NCBI RefSeq assembly: GCF_047228825.1
Contig: NZ_JBFEGN010000051.1
Span: forward strand, 1 to 27,864
Source: Siminovitchia sp047228825
GTDB lineage: Bacteria; Bacillota; Bacilli; Bacillales; Bacillaceae_C
Length of the DNA: 27,864 nt
Direction: 5' to 3'
The translations under genes and the position numbers were made by a program. This document shows, piece after piece, positions 14,425 through 20,799 of the stretch. Every line of letters starts with the position of its first letter. The stretch's first letter is position 1. The notes under the pieces were generated by a model. It made no database searches. It saw only the letters and a list, made by a program, of their open reading frames with translations, and was not told the origin of the DNA.

Positions 14425-15384
14425 ATGAATTCAAGACAAAAGAAAACAGTGAAACGCAAATGGAAAAGACATATTTTTTTATTGTTCATTTTATTCATTT
14501 TAACAGCGGCCATATACAGTATAGTTCAATATAATATGGGTTTGTCTGTTGCAAAGGATGGTCCTTATAAAGACGATGGCACTACCTTTGATGAATTTAA
14601 AGGACCGGAACCCCGATTTGGGGAAATTAATATTCTGTTAATTGGCAGTGACTCAAGGGGGGAGGATCGCGGCAATTCCGATACCCTTATGATCGCCCAT
14701 TATAATCAGGACACTCATGATTTAAAAGTTGCATCTATCATGCGGGATACATTTGTGGATGTGCCTGGTTACGGGAAACAAAAAATAAATGCTGCTTTTG
14801 CTTTTGGCGGACCGGAATTATTAAGAAAAACAATCAAGCAAAATTTTGACATAGATATCAATTACTATGCTGTGGTTGGCTTTGACGGTTTTACGAAATT
14901 AGTTGAGCTTGTTGCTCCAAACGGTATTGAAGTGGACATTCCTTATGAAATGTCCGACGGAATCGGCATGACTTTGAAGCCCGGGAAGCAAATTTTGCAT
15001 GGAGAGCAGATTCTTGGATATGTTCGTTTTCGCCAGGATCGATTAAGTGATTTTGGGCGGGTCGGCCGGCAGCAGGAAGTCCTGTCGAAGTTAAAAGAAG
15101 AGGCTATCAGTATTCATAGTTTAGTAAAATTGCCCAAGATGCTTGGTATTGCAGATCCCTATATCGATACAAATGTTGATACGAATACCCTGTTAGCCAT
15201 CGGCAAAGGTTTAATAGCCGGGAAATCCAAACAGATGGAGACCTTAAGAATACCTATCCAAGATTCTTATGTGAACGAAAGAGCCGATGTCGGAGCGGTG
15301 CTCAGCATTGATTTTCATCAAAATAAACAAGCGTTAAAAGAATTCTTGACCACTCGGGACCAGGATCAAATAACGGCTCAATAA
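14425..15384 (+). CDS. LytR-CpsA-Psr (LCP) family wall polymer ligase
   Basis: A 319-residue enzyme that transfers undecaprenyl-linked polymers such as wall teichoic acid to peptidoglycan (TagTUV-type). It has a basic N-terminus, one membrane anchor (about 16-34) and an extracellular LCP domain. Key residues are IGSDSRGEDRGNSDTLM (73-89, Asp76 and Asp87), SIMRDTFVDVPGYGKQKINA (104-123, Arg107 and the basic residues after it) and YVRFRQDRLSDFGRVGRQQ. RBS AGGTGG lies 10 bp before the ATG. Which polymer is attached is not deducible. Followed by the mgtE riboswitch leader with its own promoter. Confidence 0.92.
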   Translation: MNSRQKKTVKRKWKRHIFLLFILFILTAAIYSIVQYNMGLSVAKDGPYKDDGTTFDEFKGPEPRFGEINILLIGSDSRGEDRGNSDTLMIAHYNQDTHDLKVASIMRDTFVDVPGYGKQKINAAFAFGGPELLRKTIKQNFDIDINYYAVVGFDGFTKLVELVAPNGIEVDIPYEMSDGIGMTLKPGKQILHGEQILGYVRFRQDRLSDFGRVGRQQEVLSKLKEEAISIHSLVKLPKMLGIADPYIDTNVDTNTLLAIGKGLIAGKSKQMETLRIPIQDSYVNERADVGAVLSIDFHQNKQALKEFLTTRDQDQITAQ

Positions 15385-15408
15385 ACGGACGGAATGAACA
15401 AAAAAGCA

Positions 15409-15436
15409 TTGACAATTATTATGATCATGCTACTAT
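15409..15436 (+). promoter_or_regulatory. Promoter of the M-box/mgtE transcript
   Basis: TTGACA (15409-15414) and TACTAT (15431-15436) are 16 bp apart, shortly upstream of the riboswitch. Confidence 0.65.
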
Positions 15437-15454
15437 TAAGTTTGCGTTGAAAAA

Positions 15455-15690
15455 ACAATGAAACACTCCTCGTTAGGTGAGGCTCCTATATGGAGATACG
15501 CTGCTGCCCAGAAACGTCTAAAGACACCAATGGGTCAACAGAAACCATCGAATTAAGGTGGTTTTTAATGCAGCTGGATGAATATGTCATCCTATGCCAT
15601 ATAGTGCTAAAGCTCAACGAATTGAGGCGTATTCAAGCACGCTTTATTTGCGTGCGGTTAAAACACCCTCAATCGTGGAGGGTGTTTTTT
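15455..15690 (+). ncRNA. M-box (ykoK leader) Mg2+ riboswitch
   Basis: The leader carries the conserved M-box blocks in order: CGTTAGGTGAGGCTCCTATA, GAGATACGCTGCTGCCC, ACGTCTAAAGAC, CCAATGGGTCAACAGAAA, AAGGTGGTTTTTAATGCAGC, TGGATGAATATGTCATCC and ATGCCATATAGTGCTAAAGC. This RNA folds when Mg2+ is high and promotes premature termination. It sits between its own promoter and mgtE, matching the usual control of Mg2+ uptake. Confidence 0.95.
15661..15690 (+). terminator. M-box regulatory terminator
   Basis: AACACCCTC and GAGGGTGTT form a 9-bp stem with a 7-base loop followed by TTTT. A second hairpin (AGCACGC/GCGTGC at about 15636-15655) lies just before it and may take part in the switch. Confidence 0.85.
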
Positions 15691-15709
15691 GATTTTCGGG
15701 GAGGTGATG

Positions 15710-15823
15710 ATGATCGAAGACACATCGGACGATCATAAGGTTTTTTTGATGAAAAGGGTAAGTGTCTGTTTGACCATCTTTAATCACTTAAAGGCAAAAG
15801 GAGCATTTACCCTCAATGGTTGA
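15710..15823 (+). CDS. Possible 37-residue leader ORF between the M-box and mgtE
   Basis: ATG at 15710 is preceded by GGGGAGG (15698-15704), one of the best ribosome sites in the region, and opens a 37-codon frame (MIEDTSDDHKVFLMKR, then VSVCLTIFNHLKAKGAFTLNG). I recognise no family. A further 9-codon frame (MVEFFHEWG) starts nearby at 15816 and ends just before the ATG at 15850. These could be translated leader peptides or decayed sequence. Evidence is limited to the RBS and position after the riboswitch terminator. Confidence 0.25.
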   Translation: MIEDTSDDHKVFLMKRVSVCLTIFNHLKAKGAFTLNG

Positions 15824-15849
15824 ATTCTTTCATGAATGGGGGTAAGAAA

Positions 15850-15945
15850 ATGACGAAGGAATTAAGTAAAGTGCTGAAGCAAAAAAACAATATGGCCATG
15901 GAAGCATTTTTGGATAAATATCAGCCTTATGATTTAGCGAAATGA
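15850..15945 (+). pseudogene. Displaced N-terminus of MgtE (frameshifted)
   Basis: ATG at 15850 opens a 31-codon frame, MTKELSKVLKQKNNMAMEAF then LDKYQPYDLAK and TGA, which looks like the usual first helices of the MgtE N domain (FL...QPYDLA). The continuation MINSLNHKEQ is in the frame one base back. Restoring one A in the run GCGAAATGA would join both into one ~443-residue protein. Either a true deletion or a sequencing error in the A run; the stop overlaps the start of the next frame as ATGA. Confidence 0.7.
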
Positions 15946-17180
15946 TAAACAGTCTTAATCACAAAGAACAAATTGATTTTTTCCGGCATATAGCCCCTAG
16001 ATCAGGGGCTGAGATTATGGAATACCAGGATCCTGAATTGCAATATCGTGTATTGGATCATGTGGAGGAAAATGTCGCCATTACCCTGATCAATTACATG
16101 TCCAGTGATAAAGCAGCTGACTTATTATTGGCTATTCATCCACATCAAGCGAAGATATTGATGGATTTTTTGCCGAAAGATTACCGGGATAAAATCAAAG
16201 CATTAATGGCCTATGAAGCAAACACAGCCGGCAGCCTTGCATCCGTAAATTATATAGGGGCACGAAAGTACTGGACAATTGAGCACACTTTAAATCATAT
16301 TCAAAAAGTAGGCCAAAATGCAGACTTAGTTTCCTATATTTATGTGATTGACGCACGCGGGAAATTGACTGGCGTCGTATCGCTAAAAGAAATCATTTTG
16401 GCAAAGCCCAATATGAAGCTTGAAGAAATTGCAAGGGGAGACTTGATCACGGTGTTGGTCGATCAACATCAGGAACAAGTGGCGGATACTTTGGCCAAAT
16501 ACGATCTGGTCGCCATTCCGGTAGTAAACAATGACCGGAGGATGATCGGGATTATCAACGTAGATGATTTGATTGACGTTATCCACGAGGAAGCAACAGA
16601 AGATATTCAGAAATTGGGGGGAAGTCAGCCGCTTGAGGAAGCTTATTTTAAAAACTCGGTTTGGAGTCTTTTTCGTAAGCGGATTGGCTGGCTGCTCATC
16701 CTGTTTGTTGCAGAAGCTTATACGGGCAATGTATTGAGGTATTTTGAAGATACGCTGGATCAAGTTATTGCCCTGGCATTTTTTATCCCGTTGCTAATAG
16801 GAACCGGCGGAAATTCAGGTACACAGACTGTCACCACTCTGGTGCGGGCAATGGCCATGGGAGAGGTAGGCTTCAAGGATATTTTCAAAGTTGTCCGCAA
16901 AGAAGTGTCAACCGGGGTGCTTTTGGGAATTGTCATGGGAATGGTTGCCCTGATCAGGGCTGAAATATTGGGAGTTGGCCTTGATATCGGCTTTGTTGTA
17001 GCTGTCACTGCTGTTTGTATAGTGGTGTGGGCCTCAATCGCCGCTGCTTTAATCCCTCTCACCCTGCACAAATTGAGAATTGACCCCGCTGTCGTATCCG
17101 GTCCATTTATTGCGACTTTGGTGGATGGAACGGGACTGGTCATTTATTTTACACTGGCCAAATTACTATTAAGCATTTAA
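15942..17180 (+). CDS. mgtE: Magnesium transporter MgtE
   Basis: A 412-residue MgtE Mg2+ channel/transporter. It contains most of the N domain (1-110), two CBS domains (about 112-235; VSYIYVIDARGKLTGVVSL and LVAIPVVNNDRRMIGIINVD), the connecting helix and five membrane helices from about 255 on. The pore motif is GTGGNSGTQTVT and the family C-terminus PFIATLVDGTGL. In the family the N and CBS domains sense Mg2+ and close the pore. It lies behind an M-box riboswitch. The first ~31 residues are in another frame (15850-15945), so this chain relies on reinitiation at the ATGA overlap or on a corrected frame. The membrane part looks intact. Confidence 0.92.
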   Translation: MINSLNHKEQIDFFRHIAPRSGAEIMEYQDPELQYRVLDHVEENVAITLINYMSSDKAADLLLAIHPHQAKILMDFLPKDYRDKIKALMAYEANTAGSLASVNYIGARKYWTIEHTLNHIQKVGQNADLVSYIYVIDARGKLTGVVSLKEIILAKPNMKLEEIARGDLITVLVDQHQEQVADTLAKYDLVAIPVVNNDRRMIGIINVDDLIDVIHEEATEDIQKLGGSQPLEEAYFKNSVWSLFRKRIGWLLILFVAEAYTGNVLRYFEDTLDQVIALAFFIPLLIGTGGNSGTQTVTTLVRAMAMGEVGFKDIFKVVRKEVSTGVLLGIVMGMVALIRAEILGVGLDIGFVVAVTAVCIVVWASIAAALIPLTLHKLRIDPAVVSGPFIATLVDGTGLVIYFTLAKLLLSI

Positions 17181-17188
17181 AACATGAT

Positions 17189-17228
17189 ATCTGCTCTCAC
17201 CGGTTGTGGCGTGGGAGCAGATTTTTTG
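17189..17228 (+). terminator. Terminator after mgtE
   Basis: ATCTGCTC (17189-17196) pairs with GAGCAGAT (17215-17222), extended inward by TCAC/GTGG with wobble, and is followed by TTTTT. Confidence 0.85.
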
Positions 17229-17343
17229 TTTTTTAACAATTGACATATAATACATTCTCCTCGTAATACGTACCGTACATGCTGCATCCTCTTCATTTAC
17301 CTCTGTTTTTACAAAAACACATTTATTGAAAATAAAATCAAAA

Positions 17344-17358
17344 TAATAATGATTATCG
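17344..17358. promoter_or_regulatory. Fur-like box (distal) upstream of the P1B-4 ATPase gene
   Basis: TAATAAT-G-ATTATCG fits the Fur 7-1-7 pattern TGATAAT-N-ATTATCA at 12 of 14 fixed positions. It is about 95 bp upstream of the -35 box, an activator-like rather than repressor-like position. Confidence 0.45.
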
Positions 17359-17394
17359 TTAGTTTCAAAGGGTAATATCTAATATAACTGGAAA

Positions 17395-17409
17395 TGATAA
17401 TCTTTATCA
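17395..17409. promoter_or_regulatory. Fur-like box (proximal) upstream of the P1B-4 ATPase gene
   Basis: TGATAAT-C-TTTATCA fits the Fur 7-1-7 pattern at 13 of 14 fixed positions. It lies about 44 bp upstream of the -35 box. Two direct copies of AATTCTCAATTA (17418-17429 and 17438-17449, 20 bp apart) lie between it and the promoter. Confidence 0.65.
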
Positions 17410-17452
17410 TTAATAATAATTCTCAATTATAATAAAAAATTCTCAATTACAC

Positions 17453-17481
17453 TTGACTTCCCAGAGCCAATTTAATAAAAT
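17453..17481 (+). promoter_or_regulatory. Sigma-A promoter of the P1B-4 ATPase gene
   Basis: TTGACT (17453-17458) and TAAAAT (17476-17481) are 17 bp apart. Fur-like sites lie upstream and a PerR-like site downstream. Confidence 0.75.
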
Positions 17482-17488
17482 GTTTATA

Positions 17489-17503
17489 TAATAATAATTA
17501 TAA
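17489..17503. promoter_or_regulatory. PerR-like box overlapping the transcription start
   Basis: TAATAAT-A-ATTATAA matches the PerR consensus TTATAAT-N-ATTATAA at 13 of 14 fixed positions. It begins 7 bp after the -10 box, so bound PerR would block transcription. Confidence 0.6.
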
Positions 17504-17544
17504 ACTGGATAGGGGGATATAAAAAAACAAGGGAGGGCGAAAAC

Positions 17545-19464
17545 GTGAATGTATCAACACCATATTTAAAGAATCAGCCAATACTGAAAAATGATAGGCC
17601 GTGGGAAAAAATAAAAGGACACTTTGAGCTGATCGCAGCCATTGTCAGTGGACTGTTTATTTTTCTCGGCTGGCTTATACACATAAATGGATCCCAAACC
17701 ATTTCAATTGCTTTTTTTGTCCTCGCTTTTGTGATCGGGGGATATGCAAAAGCCAAGGAAGGCATTACAAATACGATCCGGAACAAAGAGCTTAATGTAG
17801 AGATGTTGATGATCATGGCAGCGATCGGATCTGCCATAATCGGCTACTGGATGGAAGGCGCCATTTTGATCTTTATTTTTGCCATCAGCGGTGCATTGGA
17901 AACTTATACGATGAATAAAAGCCAAAAAGAGATATCGGCGTTAATGGAAATTCAGCCCGAAGAAGCATGGCGGATCACAAAATCCGGTACAGAAAGGGTG
18001 CATGTTTCCGAGCTTGCTGTTGGTGACCTGATTCTGATCAAACCGGGGGAAAGGGTTCCTTCTGATGGAGAAATTATGAAAGGCGGCACAACATTGGATG
18101 AATCGGCCATCACTGGTGAATCCATGCCTGTTTCCAAAGGATTGGGAGATGAAGTTTTTGGTGGGACCATGAATGTGAATGGAGCCATCACTGTCCGAAT
18201 CACAAAGCCGATTGAGGAATCGCTTTTTCAAAAAATTATCGAGCTTGTTCAGACTGCCCAAAGTGAGAAATCCCCATCACAGCTATTTATTGAGCGATTT
18301 GAGGGGAGATATGTAAAAATTGTCTTGGCAGTTGTCTTTTTAATGATGTTTCTGCCCCATTATCTAGTGGGATGGAGCTGGACAGAGACTTTTTACCGGG
18401 CCATGATTTTGCTCGTTGTTGCCTCGCCGTGTGCGCTCGTCGCTTCCATCATGCCGGCCACTTTATCGGCCATTTCCAACGGGGCAAGGAAAGGAGTTTT
18501 GTTTAAAGGCGGAATTCATCTGGAGCAATTAAGTAATTTAAAGGCGGTTGCTTTTGATAAAACCGGCACATTAACGAAAGGAAAGCCCGAAGTGGCAAAT
18601 ATCGTTGTACGAAAGGGGTTAAACACTGACCAGGTAATGCTGGCAGTAGCATCTATAGAAAAACATGCCAATCATCCTCTTGCCAATGCCATTTTACAAT
18701 ATGCCGAAGAACATTTTTCCGAACCGCTCGTTGAACCCGACGCTTTGGAAAATGTAGCAGGATTCGGAATTAAGGCGACTGTAAAAAACCAAAACTGGAA
18801 AATAGGAAAGAAAAGCTTTGTTGACATTAAAAAAGCCGATCATGATTTATATGATGAAGCCGAAAAATGGGCCAATGAAGGAAAAACGATTGTCTATGCC
18901 GGAAAGGATGATGAATTGGCCGCAGTAATCGCCTTAAAAGACATGGTGAGAAAAGAATCGATGGATGCAATTGATCAGTTGAAAAGACAGGGCATATATA
19001 CAGTGATGCTGACAGGGGATCACGTCAAAACAGCTCAAGCCATTGCCCGGGAAAGCCATGTGGATGACTATATAGCAGATTGTCTGCCGGAACAAAAGGC
19101 AATCCATTTGAAGGACCTAAAGAAAAAATACGGAACTGTTGCCATGGTTGGGGATGGCATTAACGATGCACCTGCCCTTGCAACAGCCAATGTGGGGATT
19201 TCTGTCGGCGACGGAACAGACGTTGCTCTGGAAACAGCAGATATGATCCTGATGAAAAATGATCTGCTCCGCATCCCGGAAGCGATACGGCTTTCAAAAA
19301 GAATGAACCGGATCATCAAGCAGAATATCTTCTTTTCAATCGGGATTATTGTATTGCTGATTTTATCGAACTTTACCCAATTGCTTGATTTGCCATTAGG
19401 TGTTATTGGGCACGAAGGCAGCACAATTCTTGTTATATTGAACAGCTTGCGGCTTTTAAAATAG
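17545..19464 (+). CDS. pfeT: P1B-4-type heavy-metal ATPase (PfeT/ZosA-like Fe(II) efflux)
   Basis: A 639-residue P-type ATPase without an N-terminal metal-binding domain. It has the actuator TGES (190-193), the membrane motif SPC (294-296) as ASPCALVAS, the phosphorylated Asp338 in DKTGTLT, the nucleotide-binding HP (HANHPLA), GDGINDAPA, and HEGST (623-627) in the last helix. SPC plus HEGxT defines subgroup P1B-4, which exports Fe2+, Co2+ or Zn2+. B. subtilis PfeT (earlier ZosA/YkvW) has this layout and is a PerR-repressed, Fur-activated Fe(II) exporter; the operators here match. The start is GTG at 17545, 7 bp after GGGAGGG. Single gene, closed by a terminator at 19521. Iron is the likeliest substrate but zinc or cobalt cannot be excluded from sequence. 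Confidence 0.9.
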   Translation: MNVSTPYLKNQPILKNDRPWEKIKGHFELIAAIVSGLFIFLGWLIHINGSQTISIAFFVLAFVIGGYAKAKEGITNTIRNKELNVEMLMIMAAIGSAIIGYWMEGAILIFIFAISGALETYTMNKSQKEISALMEIQPEEAWRITKSGTERVHVSELAVGDLILIKPGERVPSDGEIMKGGTTLDESAITGESMPVSKGLGDEVFGGTMNVNGAITVRITKPIEESLFQKIIELVQTAQSEKSPSQLFIERFEGRYVKIVLAVVFLMMFLPHYLVGWSWTETFYRAMILLVVASPCALVASIMPATLSAISNGARKGVLFKGGIHLEQLSNLKAVAFDKTGTLTKGKPEVANIVVRKGLNTDQVMLAVASIEKHANHPLANAILQYAEEHFSEPLVEPDALENVAGFGIKATVKNQNWKIGKKSFVDIKKADHDLYDEAEKWANEGKTIVYAGKDDELAAVIALKDMVRKESMDAIDQLKRQGIYTVMLTGDHVKTAQAIARESHVDDYIADCLPEQKAIHLKDLKKKYGTVAMVGDGINDAPALATANVGISVGDGTDVALETADMILMKNDLLRIPEAIRLSKRMNRIIKQNIFFSIGIIVLLILSNFTQLLDLPLGVIGHEGSTILVILNSLRLLK

Positions 19465-19520
19465 CCGGGAATTTCCCCGTACCGGCGACGTAATATGGAA
19501 CATCAAAATATGTAAAACAT

Positions 19521-19565
19521 AAAAAGGAAAGGCCAGCTTAAAAGATTGCCGGCCTTTCCTTTTTA
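19521..19565. terminator. Bidirectional terminator between pfeT and the usp gene
   Basis: AAAAAGGAAAGGCC (19521-19534) and GGCCTTTCCTTTTT (19551-19564) form a perfect 14-bp stem with A and T tracts on both sides, serving the convergent genes. Confidence 0.9.
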
Positions 19566-19569
19566 TGGG

Positions 19570-20271
19570 TTATTCTTTTTCCTTTTTTTTCACATCATGG
19601 CAATTTACATTTTTCGGCGTTTTTATGGGATCAATGATTTTGTCATCATGTACGCGCACTTGGTATGTTGTTCCGTTGTATACATATTTGAATATCCCGT
19701 TATTAAAGTCAGTCCCTATATCTTTAAAGAAGATGCCGTCGTAACAAATGTCCTTTTGATAGGCGAAACTTACACGGTAGCCAGCTCCATCTTTAAGCAG
19801 ATAGCAGCGAACGCCGGGTTCAAAGGCAACATCTTCTTCGGTGTGGACCGTCCGGTCAATGGACACGATATGAATATCCACGAAAGAGATGGCTCTTAAA
19901 AGGACGTTGACGAAAGACCCCTTTGTAATTTCTTCCCATCTGTTTTGGGCGGTTTGGCCGATCACAATTTGCGTGATATTATAGCGGTGGGCAACTTCGG
20001 CAATCACCTTGGCGAAAGGACGTTTTTCATTATCCCTCAAAATAAACTCCTCTGCCCCCAGTTGATCAGCCAGTTCTTTCCACCTGTCGATGTAGGCGGA
20101 TTTTTCTGCATCGAACTCGTCAAATGGAAGTGGATCCACTGTCAGGATATATAAAGGACAATCCAGCATATTGGCAATTTTGGAACCGCGTTTAATTAAC
20201 CGTTCTCCGTTTGGGCCGTAATATACACAAACGAGAATACTCTCATCCATCCGTCCCTTTATTTTTTTCAT
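19570..20271 (-). CDS. Universal stress protein (UspA) domain protein, KdpD-like
   Basis: A 233-residue soluble protein. Residues about 8-140 form a Usp fold: ILVCVYYGPNGERLIKRGSK, then VIGQTAQNRWEEITKGSFVN with the G-x-T...RW...GS pattern of the KdpD Usp domain. The remaining ~90 residues (about 145-233) are beta-rich and end in Lys/Glu repeats; I do not recognise that part. There are no transmembrane or histidine kinase regions, so it is not a KdpD kinase. Start: GAGGTG lies 11 bp before the ATG at 20271; the in-frame GTG at 20283 overlaps the RBS. It is in an operon with the 89-residue gene ending 8 bp upstream. KdpD Usp domains bind nucleotides such as c-di-AMP or ATP; a role in ion or stress sensing is inference. 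Confidence 0.85.
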   Translation of the reverse strand: MKKIKGRMDESILVCVYYGPNGERLIKRGSKIANMLDCPLYILTVDPLPFDEFDAEKSAYIDRWKELADQLGAEEFILRDNEKRPFAKVIAEVAHRYNITQIVIGQTAQNRWEEITKGSFVNVLLRAISFVDIHIVSIDRTVHTEEDVAFEPGVRCYLLKDGAGYRVSFAYQKDICYDGIFFKDIGTDFNNGIFKYVYNGTTYQVRVHDDKIIDPIKTPKNVNCHDVKKKEKE

Positions 20272-20279
20272 GACAATTT

Positions 20280-20549
20280 TCACCTCAAAAGTACATTATC
20301 CATCAAAATGTTGAAACCAGCCGGCACACCATCGTATAAAACCTTGTTATTATAAATGAAAGTCCAGGTAAATTCAATACTTCCCAAAGGTTTTTTAAAA
20401 AGAAACGCCTGGGCGATAAATGAATCAGCATCTTCTGTGCGGAAAATGCCAGTTTCGTGTATAATAATGAAGGAAAATCCATCAAATACCGTATGGTGAT
20501 TTAAAATAAGCCGCTTTACAGTCCGTCCTCCCAATCGTAACGGTTCCAA
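20280..20549 (-). CDS. Hypothetical protein, 89 residues
   Basis: I do not recognise this protein. It begins with TTG at 20549 (AGGA 6-7 bp upstream) as no ATG exists near the 5' end. The sequence is mixed hydrophobic and polar, with no signal peptide or membrane helix, and reads as beta-rich (SFIIIHETGIF, SIEFTWTFIYNNKVLYDG). It stops 8 bp before the usp gene, whose RBS overlaps its end, and a promoter lies 78 bp upstream on the same strand. The arrangement supports coding and co-expression with the Usp protein; the odd start codon and lack of family leave doubt. Confidence 0.5.
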   Translation of the reverse strand: MEPLRLGGRTVKRLILNHHTVFDGFSFIIIHETGIFRTEDADSFIAQAFLFKKPLGSIEFTWTFIYNNKVLYDGVPAGFNILMDNVLLR

Positions 20550-20626
20550 AAAATTTCCTGCTCAACCGGCTGAGCTCAACACTTCTCAAACCGAACTAAA
20601 TAAAAAAAGAGATCCTATGGTTTCCC

Positions 20627-20655
20627 ATTATCTCCCGAGCCAATCAAAGAGTCAA
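20627..20655 (-). promoter_or_regulatory. Promoter of the 89-residue gene and usp operon
   Basis: On the minus strand TTGACT (20655-20650) and GATAAT (20632-20627) are 17 bp apart, leaving a leader of about 70 nt before the TTG start at 20549. No clear promoter was found for the divergent mrp operon in the rest of this gap. Confidence 0.55.
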
Positions 20656-20799
20656 GTATGGATGAAGGGTTTCCTGATGTTGTTTTCCCCTGCCTTGAAT
20701 ATCTTATGCATATTCGTTTTTTTGTGTACTGCATGGGAAATAATGATCTTTTAAAGAGCTGCCCCGTGAAATATTTATTTTAGAATGGGAGGCATGATT

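Noticed and set aside
20605..20636. Terminator-like hairpin on the minus strand (GAGAT..ATCTC followed by T7)
   Set aside because: It overlaps a well-spaced promoter whose -10 lies in the stem, and no gene lies upstream on that strand to be terminated.
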